From: Laccaria trichodermophora
Lineage: Eukaryota > Basidiomycota > Agaricomycetes > Agaricales > Hydnangiaceae
Assembly: GCA_018417955.1 (NCBI GenBank)
Contig: JACTVC010000001.1
Span: 4,464,001-4,528,000, forward strand
DNA: 64,000 nucleotides
Direction: 5' to 3'
The translations under genes and the position numbers were made by a program. Every line of letters begins with the position of its first letter. Position 1 is the first letter of the stretch. The notes below the pieces were generated by a model, which was not told the DNA's origin, searched no databases, and saw nothing but the letters and a program-made list of their open reading frames with translations. Below are positions 23,660 to 35,289 of this stretch, in pieces.

Positions 23660-25150
23660 TAAGAGTTAGATATAGACTATCAAGTTTACTGATAGACTAC
23701 AAAAAGTCAGATTTAGACGACACAGTTTACTGATACACTATAAAAGACTACAAAAGTCAGACTTAGACTACAAAGTTTGCTGATAAATTACAAAAGACTA
23801 CAAAAGTCAAACCCAGACCACAAAGTTTACTAATACACTACAAAAGACCACAAAAGTCTATAGACTACAAAAATGTCTACAAAGTTTACTAAGACACTAC
23901 AAAAGACTATATAGCACAAAAGTCAGACTTAGACTACACATTTTACTGATACACTACAAAAGACTCCAAAAGCTTGGACTTAAACTACAAAGTTAGGGTT
24001 AGGGTCAAAATTGATACTAGAAAAGTTTGTAGTGTGTGCTTTTTCATTAGAAAATTTTGTAGTGTCTGCTTTTTGAGCATACAAAAGTTTGTAGTGTCTG
24101 CTTTTTGAGCATACAAAAGTTTGTAGTGTCTGCTTTTCAAGACTACAAGTTGCCATGTAGTTTGTCGTCTCCTTGATCCTGTGTAAATTATGGGGATGGG
24201 GTTGAAGGATTAACATTCATTTAAAAGGTTTGTAGTTGACATGTAGTTTGTGGTGTCCTTGACATTATGGATTGACCCATTGCCATTGCTGCAGCATTGG
24301 TTTTTTACATTATGCACAAGTCGTCTTTTATATTAGGATCAAAGAGCTGTATCAAAGTTGACCATGTTTGGGACAGGCCAGTAACATTCATTGTGAAAGC
24401 AGACAGTGTGAAAGCCAACTTGGTCATGATGTCAAGAACTGGTGATGTCATGTCAATCTTTCAGCCATATCCCTACATGAGCTTATAATTATGTTTTTAG
24501 ATAGGACAGTAGCTATCAAGGCTTAGAATGGACTTTCCTAATGTGAAAGACAACTTGTGCATGATAATGCTGCAGCACTGGCAATATGATGGCAATCCTT
24601 CAACCTCATCCCCATAACCTACATAGGGCCAAGGACACCATAAACTACATGTCAACCACAAACATTTTCAAATGAAAATGCAGACACTGCAAACTCTTTT
24701 GATATTATTTAGTAGTCAAAAAAAGTGGACACTACAAACTTTTTTCTAATGAAAAAGCAGATGCTACAAACTTTTCTAATGACAAAAAGTGGAAACTACA
24801 AACTTTTCCAGTCTGAAAAAGTGGACAGGACAAACCCTTCTAATGGCTCTCATACTCTCTTTTGCATAGAATTCCTCAAACTAAATGGAATACATAGAGT
24901 CCCTGCAGTGGATCTGTATATTTCCTAGCCATTTTCCCATCAAATATGTGCCACGTATGGGATGGATGGCCATAGGGCTAGGTTGACTTTGGATAACCTT
25001 TTGGTCCTAACCCTAATTATGTAGTCTAAGTGCAAGGTGTTGACTTTTGTAGTCTTTTGTAGTGTATTAGTAAACTTTGTAGTCTAAGTTTGACTTTTGT
25101 AGTCTTTTGTAGTCTATCAGTAAACTGTGTAGTCTAGTCTGACTTTTTGT
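23660..25150 (+). repeat. TTTGTAG/CTACAAA arrays with TTAGGG words
   Basis: Units of the type GACTACAAAAGTCAGACTTA run from 23660 to 23990. Then comes TTAGGGTTAGGG at 23993-24004, and units of the type GTTTGTAGTGTCTGCTTTTT follow to 24150. Inverted counterparts appear at 24660-25150, including CCTAACCCTAA at 25006. A less repetitive core (24200-24650) lies between them and resembles the centre of the 42-52 kb palindrome (shared CTTCAACCTCATCCCCATAA). This looks like a damaged copy of that central module. Confidence 0.6.
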
Positions 25151-25589
25151 AGTCTATGCCCGACTCTGGAACAGAGGAGGGTTTTGTCAGAATGATAAAA
25201 CATGTTCCCTGCCACTTCAGTCACCCATTTTAGGGTACCTATGAGGTATATGAATTCTTTGATTTAAGGGTACCTCAATGGTACCCATTCCAGAGTGGTA
25301 TGTGAGCACCATACCAATACCATGGGAGGTCTTTATTGTCCCCCTATGATTCCTGCCGAGCTCTGCCCGAGCTCTGCTGAGTTCAGGTGGTTTTCAGACA
25401 TAGGGGATCCATATTGAGTTGGCAGGAGGGTCACAGCTGAGCTCTGCAGGACTCAGGCCAGTCCTGAGGACTGAGATTTCACCTCAGCCAGGACTGGACC
25501 AGGATTGGGTGCAGTGAAGAGGTCACATGACTTCATATAGTTATTCTCACGTGCGAGGTTAAACATCACAGTGATGTCACACGCTGTGA

Positions 25590-26300
25590 CATCACTTCTT
25601 CTTCCTCAACCACCACGACGACAACCTGACGACGCCGTCCACAACAACGACAACACGACGCCCAACGCCAACGCCAACCCACGACCACCTCGCTAACACG
25701 ACCACCCAAACAACGAAGACGCCCGCCCACAAACGAAGGTCCACCGCCCAAACGATGACGAACGCCCCGAGACAACCACGAACGGACGCCCACACACGAA
25801 AACGGACGCCCACACACGAAAACGGCCGCCACCACCAACGAAAACCACCACCATCACCTCGAAACGCCCACCACCAGCCACCACTATCCCGGAATGACCG
25901 CAGGCGCCCACGAACGGAAACATACGGAAAGCAGGTGCCACGCCGCTGCCAGTGGCAGCGACGTGGCACCGTTTGCTCCACACGCCGACGACACGGAGCG
26001 AGGCCACGACGACGACGCCATGACGACGATGCCACGGGATGACGACGCGAGGACACGACGCGACGCAAGCGCCTGCCCACGAACAACGACGACCGCCCAC
26101 GGACGAAAACGACCGCCCACGAAGGAAAACGACCGCCCACGTAGGAAAACGACCACCCCCTGCACGAAGACGACCGACCGCCACCACGTCAACGACGACG
26201 ACGCCAACGGACGACGACGACGACGCCAGCGGACGACGACGACGATGCCAGCGGACGACGACGACGACGACGGACGGCCACGTCAATGACGAGCACGTCC
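25590..26300 (+). repeat. GACGAC-rich tract
   Basis: Strongly strand-asymmetric ACGACGACG/CGACCGCCCACG words fill about 700 bp. All long frames here are composed of a few residues (Arg/Thr/Asp or Val/Val/Arg) and are not supported as genes. An equivalent tract occurs in E2 at 37080-37610 and, as the complement, in E1 at 35540-36230. Confidence 0.75.
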
Positions 26301-26319
26301 CGCTCCACCACGTACACAC

Positions 26320-26582
26320 GGCGAGCATTCTTCCTCCCTCCTTCCTTCTCCCTTCCCCCTTCCCTGTCTCTCCCCCCTTCCTCCTTTCCTTTTCCCTTTC
26401 CCCTCCCCTGTCCCTTCCCCATTTCCATGTACCCCATTCCTTCCCCCTCCCCTCTTCTCTGTCTGTCCCTCATTTGCCTGTCCCTACCCCCTTCCCCCTT
26501 CCTTTTCACTCCCCCTTCCCTGTCCATCCCTTCCTTCCTCCACCCCCATTTCTTCCTGCCCCCCTCCTCCCCCCTTCCTTTA
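26320..26582 (+). repeat. Polypyrimidine tract
   Basis: Nearly pure C/T sequence (CCTTCCCCCTTCC words) on the plus strand. It is followed at 26587 by AGAATATTGTAAAATAACAT, which closely resembles E2 at 37972 (AGAATATAGTAAAATAATAT), showing the two elements share this junction. Confidence 0.85.
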
Positions 26583-27519
26583 ACTTAGAATATTGTAAAA
26601 TAACATATGTGTATAAATTGAATATATATTTAAATTTTTATATAAATGTTATCAGAAACTGAGGTTATCATAGAATAATATATTGGAAGACTAAATTATA
26701 TCAGCATAAAGTCTGGCTTGCAGTCACATGCCAGATTCTGGTGGGAACACATGGGGGAGAGTTAAGTACAGGACTCATCTGGAATTTTCCATAATCTAAG
26801 TAATCTAGTCTAGCAAAAATCCTGCCAAACTCTGTCCTAGTCCTGCCAAGTTTGGCAGAGCTTGGCAGGACTCTGCAGAGCTCTGAGGATTCCTGAGGAT
26901 TCCTGCAGGATTCATAGGGGGACTGAGAAGTACAGATACCATGGTACCATGGAATGGAAAACTCATACCATATCCCACTCATACCAATACCAAGTTACCA
27001 TACCATACCATGACATGTTATACCATACCAAATGGTATGATGCCACTTCATACCATCATACCAAAGCTGTCACTGGGTGTCTGGGGTCCTTTTCCAAAAT
27101 AAATAAATAAATTCTGCAGGCTGCAATACTGGTCCATTGGGTACCATTTTTGTGGGGTGGTTCTCCATGTTTTTCTTGAGATATTGGGCTACAAATTGAG
27201 GCTAGATAGTCCAAACCATGTATTGAAAATGAGTTCAAATAGGCTTTATCCCAGCTTTCTCATGCATCCAAAGCCATATAATGATACATATCTTTCCCAG
27301 TCCTTTCTATAAGAAGAACAAATATTCATCCAAATCAAACAATACCACATCCATTGGGATGAAGTGGTCATTGAGAAGCAAAGAAAAGTGGAAAGGTTCT
27401 TCAGGTTTTTTCTAAGATTTCCAACTCCAAGTGGAGGCCAGATAGTCAACTCCAACCTTTGGAAATCAGTTCAATTGAGGGTTTTTTCATTCCTAAAAAG
27501 CCATTAATATGAATGCTTT

Positions 27520-27865
27520 CACCTCATACCATATCATGGTATTGTACCCTCATACCATGGTATTGCACTCCCATACTATACCATACCATGGTATTACACC
27601 CTCATACCATACCATGGTATTGCACCCTCATACCATACCATGGTATTGCACTCCCTACCATACCATGCACCCTCATACCATACCATGCACCCTCATACCA
27701 TGGTATTGCACTCCCTACCATACCATGCACCCTCATACCATGGTATTGCACCCTCATACCATGGTATTGCACCCTCATACCATGGTATTGCACTCCCTAC
27801 CATACCATGCACCCTCATACCATGCCATGCACCCTCATACCATACCATGGTATCAGGAACCATAA
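27520..27865 (+). repeat. R4 array: CATACCATGGTATTGCACCCT
   Basis: About 15 units based on CATACCATGGTAT, a self-complementary word, alternate with TGCACCCT. The mirror array is at 30242-30598. The frames it yields (YHTMHPHTM...) are by-products. Confidence 0.85.
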
Positions 27866-27999
27866 TCTATTTTTATTTAGGCAGAGGAAGGCAGAAAACC
27901 CTCATTTCGAAGTTTGTTTACATATATTTACCAATGGCTTTGACCAAAGTAAGGCTAAAATTTTGTAGTGTCCGCTTTGATGTGTGCACTATTTCCTAA

Positions 28000-28515
28000 T
28001 TGGGCCATTTCCTAATTGGGAAAAGTGTTACACTTTTTTCTGCCACACCTAATGTCAGGCACAGTGTGCAGTTAGGTTGGGAACTGTTTCCCATGCTCTT
28101 TGGGCCACTGGAGTTATTGGCTAGCTTAGTGTTGTCACTGTTCATGACGATGTCCGCACTATTTCCTAATTGGGCCATTTCCTGATTGGGAAAAGTGTTA
28201 CACTTTTTTCTTCCATATCTAATGTCAGGCACACTGCGCATTTAGGTCAGGAACTATTTCCCACGCTCTTTGGGCCACTGGAGTTAGTGGCTAACTTGGT
28301 GTTGTCATTGTTCATGACAATGTCCGCACTATTTCCCAATTGGGCCATTTCCTAATTGGGAAAAGTGTTACACTTTTTTCTGCCATGCCTAATGTCAGGC
28401 ACAGTGCACATTTAGGTTGGGAACTGTTTCCCACGCTCTTTGGGCCACTGGAGTTAGTGGCTAGCTTAGTGTTGTCATTGTTTATGACAATGTTCGCATA
28501 TTTCCTAATTTGGAA
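28000..28515 (+). repeat. Three tandem units of about 160 bp
   Basis: AATTGGGAAAAGTGTTACACTTTTTTCTGCC starts units near 28014, 28184 and 28354. Each continues to a CTTTGGGCCACTGGAGTTA word and ends CATGACGATGTCCGCACTATTTCC-like. The mirror copies lie at 29592-30107. AAGTGTTACACTT is an internal hairpin word. Confidence 0.8.
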
Positions 28516-28539
28516 AGTCATTACATAATATCAGTTTGG

Positions 28540-29575
28540 TTTGTACTGTCCGCTTTTTCACTACAAAAGTTACTAGTGTGCGCTTTTTTCATTACTAAAG
28601 TTTGTAGTGTCCGCTTTTTGGACAACAAATATATGTAGTCTTTGCCTTTGTTATTACAAAGGCTTGTAGTGTATGCTTTTTTCATTACAATGTTTGTAGT
28701 GTGCGCTTTTTTCATTACACTATTTATAGTGTGTGCTTTTTAGACTACAAATGTTTGTAGTGTCCGCTTTTTCATTACAATATTTGTAGTGTGCACTTTT
28801 TGGACTACAAATGTTTGTAGTGTGCGCTTTTTAGACTACAAATGTTTGTAGTGTCCGCTTTTTTCATTACAATGTTTGTAGTGTCCGCTTTTTGGACTAC
28901 AAATGTTTGTAGTCTTTCCCTTTTCATTAGAAAGCCTTGTTGTGTCTACTTTTTCAGACTACAAAAGCTTGTAGTGTGCACTCTTAAAGCTTGTGGTCTT
29001 ACAAAGGTTGAATGGTGAAGAGCTGTTTTGGCTAGAGTCAGTTGCTCTGAAACATTGAGCTATATCCCCATGTACCTGGATGGATACAGGGAAAATATCA
29101 GAAAAGCAGACCACAAGCTTTAAGAGTGCACACTACAAGCTTTTGTAGTCTGAAAAAGTAGACACAACAAGGCTTTCTAATGAAAAGGGAAAGACTACAA
29201 ACATTTGTAGTCCAAAAAGCGGACACTACAAACATTGTAATGAAAAAAGCGGACACTACAAACATTTGTAGTCTAAAAAGCGCACACTACAAACATTTGT
29301 AGTCCAAAAAGTGCACACTACAAATATTGTAATGAAAAAGCGGACACTACAAACATTTGTAGTCTAAAAAGCACACACTATAAATAGTGTAATGAAAAAA
29401 GCGCACACTACAAACATTGTAATGAAAAAAGCATACACTACAAGCCTTTGTAATAACAAAGGCAAAGACTACATATATTTGTTGTCCAAAAAGCGGACAC
29501 TACAAACTTTAGTAATGAAAAAAGCGCACACTAGTAACTTTTGTAGTGAAAAAGCGGACAGTACAAACCAAACTG
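28540..29575. repeat. R2 arrays around the FB2 centre
   Basis: Two mirrored arrays (28540-28990, 29117-29575) flank the palindrome centre. Units alternate between TTTGTAGTGTCCGCTTTTTC-ATTAC and a form containing ACTACAAATGTTTGTAGT, itself a short hairpin. The GCGGACACTACAAAC / GCGCACACTACAAAC difference recurs through the array. Confidence 0.85.
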
Positions 29576-30241
29576 ATATTATGTAATGACTTTCCAAATT
29601 AGGAAATATGCGAACATTGTCATAAACAATGACAACACTAAGCTAGCCACTAACTCCAGTGGCCCAAAGAGCGTGGGAAACAGTTCCCAACCTAAATGTG
29701 CACTGTGCCTGACATTAGGCATGGCAGAAAAAAGTGTAACACTTTTCCCAATTAGGAAATGGCCCAATTGGGAAATAGTGCGGACATTGTCATGAACAAT
29801 GACAACACCAAGTTAGCCACTAACTCCAGTGGCCCAAAGAGCGTGGGAAATAGTTCCTGACCTAAATGCGCAGTGTGCCTGACATTAGATATGGAAGAAA
29901 AAAGTGTAACACTTTTCCCAATCAGGAAATGGCCCAATTAGGAAATAGTGCGGACATCGTCATGAACAGTGACAACACTAAGCTAGCCAATAACTCCAGT
30001 GGCCCAAAGAGCATGGGAAACAGTTCCCAACCTAACTGCACACTGTGCCTGACATTAGGTGTGGCAGAAAAAAGTGTAACACTTTTCCCAATTAGGAAAT
30101 GGCCCAATTAGGAAATAGTGCACACATCAAAGCGGACACTACAAAATTTTAGCCTTACTTTGGTCAAAGCCATTGGTAAATATATGTAAACAAACTTCGA
30201 AATGAGGGTTTTCTGCCTTCCTCTGCCTAAATAAAAATAGA

Positions 30242-30598
30242 TTATGGTTCCTGATACCATGGTATGGTATGAGGGTGCATGGCATGGTATGAGGGTGCAT
30301 GGTATGGTAGGGAGTGCAATACCATGGTATGAGGGTGCAATACCATGGTATGAGGGTGCAATACCATGGTATGAGGGTGCATGGTATGGTAGGGAGTGCA
30401 ATACCATGGTATGAGGGTGCATGGTATGGTATGAGGGTGCATGGTATGGTAGGGAGTGCAATACCATGGTATGGTATGAGGGTGCAATACCATGGTATGG
30501 TATGAGGGTGTAATACCATGGTATGGTATAGTATGGGAGTGCAATACCATGGTATGAGGGTACAATACCATGATATGGTATGAGGTGAAAGCATTCAT
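30242..30598 (-). repeat. R4 array, mirror copy
   Basis: Exact reverse complement of the CATACCATGGTAT array at 27509-27865. Confidence 0.85.
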
Positions 30599-31284
30599 AT
30601 TAATGGCTTTTTAGGAATGAAAAAACCCTCAATTGAACTGATTTCCAAAGGTTGGAGTTGACTATCTGGCCTCCACTTGGAGTTGGAAATCTTAGAAAAA
30701 ACCTGAAGAACCTTTCCACTTTTCTTTGCTTCTCAATGACCACTTCATCCCAATGGATGTGGTATTGTTTGATTTGGATGAATATTTGTTCTTCTTATAG
30801 AAAGGACTGGGAAAGATATGTATCATTATATGGCTTTGGATGCATGAGAAAGCTGGGATAAAGCCTATTTGAACTCATTTTCAATACATGGTTTGGACTA
30901 TCTAGCCTCAATTTGTAGCCCAATATCTCAAGAAAAACATGGAGAACCACCCCACAAAAAATGGTACCCAATGGACCAGTATTGCAGCCTGCAGAATTTA
31001 TTTATTTATTTTGGAAAAGGACCCCAGACACCCAGTGACAGCTTTGGTATGATGGTATGAAGTGGCATCATACCATTTGGTATGGTATAACATGTCATGG
31101 TATGGTATGGTAACTTGGTATTGGTATGAGTGGGATATGGTATGAGTTTTCCATTCCATGGTACCATGGTATTGGTATGGTGCTCACATACCACTCTGGA
31201 ATGGGTACCATTGAGGTACCCTTAAATCAAAGAATTCATATACCTCATAGGTACCCTAAAATGGGTGACTGAAGTGTTCCCTGC

Positions 31285-31737
31285 CAACTGTCCTGTGATG
31301 GCACTCCCACAAATTTTGGGTATGTTCCATTGGTCGTTCCTGTTTTCGCTGATGACTCACCATAATGCTCTTTCCTTTGAGCACTTGTTTGTATTCTCTT
31401 TTGCTGGTGAACGTTTGAACTACCATACATACCAAGTTCTCATGGCCTACGACATTACATTCCCGATTCTGGAACAGAGAGAGAATGCTTGACTGTGATG
31501 GCTTACCATGAATTTCAGCTTGTTCTGTTTTTTGTAACTTGTTACAACCTTTTGGTAAGGGTCCCTCAAGCCTCAGCTGGCCTGTGAGGAGCAAACTGTG
31601 TTAGTTGTTCAGTGACAAGCAGGCCACTAATAGTAATATGAAACATTATTCAGGTAGGATGTATAAATTACATTATTTCAAATGGAGTCAGGGACTGGTG
31701 CTTTTGCAACTAAACAATATCTAGCTCTTATAGTCTA
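31285..31737. other. Unmatched segment of E5 right half
   Basis: This part of E5 has no counterpart in the left half. A 112-codon minus-strand frame (31256-31594) matches nothing I recognise. CCCGATTCTGGAACAGAG near 31463 resembles CCCGACTCTGGAACAGAG near 25149, outside FB2 on the left, so the two flanks of FB2 share some older sequence. Confidence 0.4.
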
Positions 31738-32045
31738 ATTCCTTTTCTAGGGCATGCACCTTCCTTTTTTGGTCATTTTTCCCATGATACAATAATTGTA
31801 GCCCTTTCTTTGAGCTTTCTAAATAAACTGAAATCATGCTGTTTGGTTTTGTTTTCATGGAAAAAACACAAAAAAACAAAAAAGAAATGTGACACTTATG
31901 AAATTCCTTTACCTCATATCTTCACAATGGGAGCACTTCAGAATCTATTTCAAACTGATTCAGGAAGCTACAGTGTAGGACTACAAATTTCATTTTTTTG
32001 ACCATTTTTGGTAATTGGTCATGTGACCACACTCCAACAATGCAA
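31738..32045 (+). repeat. R1 module, copy 3
   Basis: Plus-oriented copy in the right arm of E5, inverted to the copy at 23350-23650. Confidence 0.7.
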
Positions 32046-32089
32046 AAGACCCTGACAATTCCTACCCTGTTATTACCCTAGGCAAAGAG

Positions 32090-32620
32090 AAAAAAATAGC
32101 CCTAGGCAGCAATGAAATACCAAAAATATCACTCTGGGAAAGCAATGAAAAATAGCCCAGGCAGAAATGAAATACCAAAAATATCACCCTGGGAAAGCAA
32201 TGAAAAACAGCCCAGGCAGAATGAAAAATAGTGCTAGGCAGGAATGAAATAGATATGAAACAGAAATGAAATGGATATGAAACAGAAATGAAATGAAAAA
32301 TAGCCCAGGCAGGAATGAAAAACAGTGCTAGGCAGAAATGAAATAGATATGAAACAGAAATGATATGGATATGAAACAGATATGAAATGAAAAATAGCCT
32401 AGGCAGGAATGAAAAATATTGCTAGGCAGGAATGAAATAGATATGAAACAGAAATGAAATGGATATGAAACAGGAATGAAATGAAAAATAGCCCAGGCAG
32501 GAATGAAAAATAGTGCTAAGCAGGAATGAAATAGATATGAAACAGAAATGAAATAGATATGAAACAGGAATGAAATAGAAATGAAACAATACCTTGAAAG
32601 AAATGAGATACATTTCATAT
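32090..32620 (-). repeat. R3 array, mirror copy
   Basis: GGATATGAAACAGAAATGAA and AAAATAGCCCAGGCAGGAATG words, the reverse complement of the array at 22700-23300. It is shorter, so copies have been gained or lost since the arms formed. Confidence 0.8.
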
Positions 32621-32716
32621 GCTTTGCCATGTTATCTCATTTCATAAAAAACCTAGGCAATTAACAAATCGTTGTGCTGGCAGTTGCCAGTGTTTTATGA
32701 TAAAAGTGGTAGGGAC

Positions 32717-34945
32717 CACTCTCAGGTTTGGAAGTCAGGCAGGTCGATCAGGGTTCATAATACTCTGAGTGTGCCCTTCCTTGATGAGAATGGGCATTCT
32801 TTCAAGGTGAGAGTTTGAGCCAACATTACTAGTCGAGTTTTGAAGGCTAAAGCCCATCGAAATTCTCAAGTTCAGAAGAAGCATGTTAAGGGTCAACAAG
32901 CCAAACAACAAATTTGGTCTAAGAATCAAGTTAGTATACCTCCAGAATCATCTAAATTAGTGCAAGTGCACATTAACCTTAACGATCCCATGCCCACCTT
33001 GATTGTCGAAAGATCATTAGTATTGAATGGGAACCCTGAAGAGCTATATGGCTGTGCAGATACGCTCATGGATTGCAAGGATGGAAAGATTTTTGTTTTG
33101 AATTTCTCCAGGTATCCAATAACAATTGCCACAGGTCAAGTACTAGGGTCAGCAAGTAACCCTTCCTCGTGGTTGGATGGAAAAGGTCAGTTCATGGAAT
33201 CACAGAAACTGGAAGCAGACTGTAGAACTTGATTGATTCAGACTTTAGTTCAAGAACAGCCATTGACATTGAAGGAATTTAGGCAAGGCTATTCCTCGAT
33301 GTACATGGGTAAAAGCCAGGTAGAGCGGCTTTTGGACCCTTCAAGACTTTGACACTCAGGCAAGGACTTTTTAGCTCAACCTCCAGTGGAAGGCGGTCCA
33401 AAAACTGCAGAGGTACCAGAGGACATCGTTCCTGAGATCGAACTAGTGAAGGAATTGGACATCTCAAACAACTTATCTCAAAGTCAGGTTATGTCAATTC
33501 AGGAAATTCTAATTAAACACAAAGAAGTATTTGGAATGGATGGAAGATTAGGGAATTATGTGGAAGAAGTCAGAGTTTCATTGGTACCTGACACCAAACC
33601 AATTTCTGTACCACCCTTTCATGCTTCCCCAGCGAATCGGGAGGTTATAGATAAGCAGATGGATTCTTGGTTAAATCTAGGGGTTATTGAACCTTCTTGG
33701 AGTCCATGGGGTGCTCCTGTTTTTATCGCATATAGAAACAGTAAGCTGTGCATGGTTATTGACCTCAGGCGTTTGAATGAAAGGGTAGTTCCAGATGAAT
33801 TCCCCCTTCCGCGACAAGATGAGATTTTACAATCTTTAGAAGGAAGCCAGTATTTGTCAACCCTGGACACTCTCGCGGGATTCACTCAACTTAGCATCGC
33901 CCCAGACGATCATGAAAAGTTAGTGTTTCGATGTCATCAAGGACTTTTTCAATTCAGAAGGATGCTGTTCGGATATTGGAATGGCCTGGCAGTTTTTCAG
34001 TGAGTAATGCAGAAGATCTTAGTGCTTTTTTATGGATCTTTGCATTAGTCTACATCAATGATATTGTAATTTTTTCAAAATCATTTGAAGAGCATTGCCA
34101 ACATATTGAGACCATATTGAAAGCAATTAAATCCTCAGGAATAATGCTTTCCCCTTCAAAATGTCATTTCAGATATCAATCTATAATGCTACTGGGTCAG
34201 AAGGTTTCTAGATTAGGATTATCCACTCATAAAGAAAAGGTTGATGCTATTGTACAACTTGACAATCCCAAGAACATACACAATTTACAAGTGTTTTTGG
34301 GAATGATGGTATATTTTTCATCATATATCCCCTTTTACGCTTGGTTAGTGCATCCGTTATTTCAACTGCTCAAGAGAGAGAATAAATGGGTTTGGGGAAA
34401 GGAAGAACAGATTGCTTACAACTTATGCAAACAAGTCCTCACCGAAGCGCCAGTAAGGGCTCATGCAATACCAGGTATACCTTATTGAATTTACTCTGAC
34501 GCCTGTGACTTTGCAGTAGCTGCCATTTTACAGCAGGTGCAACCAATAAAGATCGGGGACTTGAAGGGAACCAAAGTATATGAAAGGTTAGAAAAAGCAT
34601 TCAAAAAAGGCGAAGCAATACCAGACTTAGTTACTCACCTGGATAAGGAGGGATCCAATGTACCCCCAACTGGACAGTGGAACGATGATTTCAATAGGAC
34701 CATAGTTCATGTTGAGCGCATAGTAGCTTACTGGTCATGTGTTTTGCAAACTGCTGAAAGAAATTATTCACCCACGGAGAGGGAAGCTTTGGCTTTAAAA
34801 GAGGGACTTATCAAGTTCCAGCCGTACCTGGAGGGTGAAAAGATTCTAGCTATAACTGACCATGTAGCCTTAACATGGAGTAAGACTTTTCAGAATGTTA
34901 ATAGGAGATTACTTACATGGGGATTAGTTTTCTTGGCTTTCATGT
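32717..34945 (+). pseudogene. Ty3/Gypsy pol, part A: pre-RT, RT, RNase H
   Basis: One frame runs from 32717 to 34003, interrupted only by TGA codons at 32816, 33230, 33350 and 34001. A frameshift near 34018 moves to a second frame, with a further TGA at 34486. Recognisable parts in order are the spacer between protease and RT (LVQVHINLNDP...NFSRYPITIATGQVLG), then reverse transcriptase (WSPWGAPVFI, MVIDLRRLNE, STLDTLAGFTQL, LVFRCHQGLFQFRRMLFG). The YxDD box reads YINDIVIFSK, with Asn for the first Asp. RNase H follows (IYSDACDFAVAAIL, TAERNYSPTEREALALKEGL, ITDHVALTW). Protease and gag are not present to the left. Coding stops at 34945, where element E1 begins. The multiple stops and the altered active site make this copy dead. 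Confidence 0.9.
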
Positions 34946-35289
34946 GCATTACCCTCCCCCACGGATTCCATCTGGACTCCAGATGGACTCCATTTGGAAA
35001 AGACCTCACCCTACAATTTTGTTGAAAATCCATGTGGACTCCACATGGACTCCTCCTGGAATCCACCTGGAATCTAAGTGGCCTCCAGATGGAGTTGATC
35101 AGTTTCAACATGGACTTTGCCTTGTCCAAATTATGGAAAATGCCAACCTTAGCCAGATGTCATTTTGCTTAAGCTAACTCTGAATGCTGATAACCCAATC
35201 CTAAGAGTGACTTATGATATTTCTATCTGAACAAGTAAGATTCAAGTATATTTATTGTATAGAAGTACATAGATGTATTTTATAACTTT

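Larger units (their letters stand above)
25326..26935. mobile_element. Modular TIR element E10, 9-bp TSD, inside FB2
   Basis: This 1610-bp insertion splits the left arm of FB2 and is absent from the right arm. The 9-bp word ATACCATGG is duplicated on both sides (25317-25325, 26936-26944), and the right arm shows the empty site. The termini resemble each other (TCCCCCTATGATTCCTGC versus TCCCCCTATGAATCCTGC). The internal order is a GAGCTCTGC/CAGGACTC array, a CACATGAC word, a GAC-rich tract (25590-26300), a pyrimidine tract (26320-26582), an AT-rich spacer, a CACATG word, an array, and the terminus. A 9-bp duplication and long composite ends suggest Mutator-like mobilisation. Open frames in the GAC tract are low complexity. 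Confidence 0.8.
25213..31276. mobile_element. Foldback element FB2, 8-bp TSD
   Basis: The ends are CACTTCAGTCACCC (25213) and GGGTGACTGAAGTG (31276). The 8-bp word TTCCCTGC flanks the element directly at 25205-25212 and 31277-31284. Excluding a later insertion in the left arm, the two arms are almost identical (inner coordinates sum to 58107, centre about 29053); one single-base T-run difference is visible near 27146. Each arm carries a CATACCATGGTAT array, three units of about 160 bp, and a TTTGTAG array. The central loop is short (about 29040-29068). No protein is encoded. Termini and TSD length resemble FB1, so both may use the same (hAT-like?) machinery. Confidence 0.85.
22607..32716. mobile_element. 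10 kb inverted-repeat element E5 (composite)
   Basis: The termini GTCCCTACCACTT... (22607) and ...AAGTGGTAGGGAC (32716) begin long inverted arms. These include an ATAAAACACTGGCAACTGCC word, a CATTTCATATCC-type array and an R1 module. The outer arms pair with coordinate sums of about 55324, then 55390 further in. The centre has been filled by TTTGTAG-type arrays, foldback element FB2 and a short unmatched segment (31285-31740). The right end abuts Gypsy coding sequence. No target duplication is visible, and the left flank is not recognisably Gypsy, so a simple insertion cannot be shown. No transposase is encoded. Confidence 0.65.

Noticed and set aside
25566..26662. Six overlapping open frames on both strands
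   Set aside because: All run through GAC-rich or pyrimidine tracts and consist of a few residues; they share no family and are by-products of composition.
28540..29575. Regularly spaced repeats resembling a CRISPR array
   Set aside because: There are no unique spacers, the units diverge, the array is mirrored in a foldback element, and the sequence is eukaryotic.
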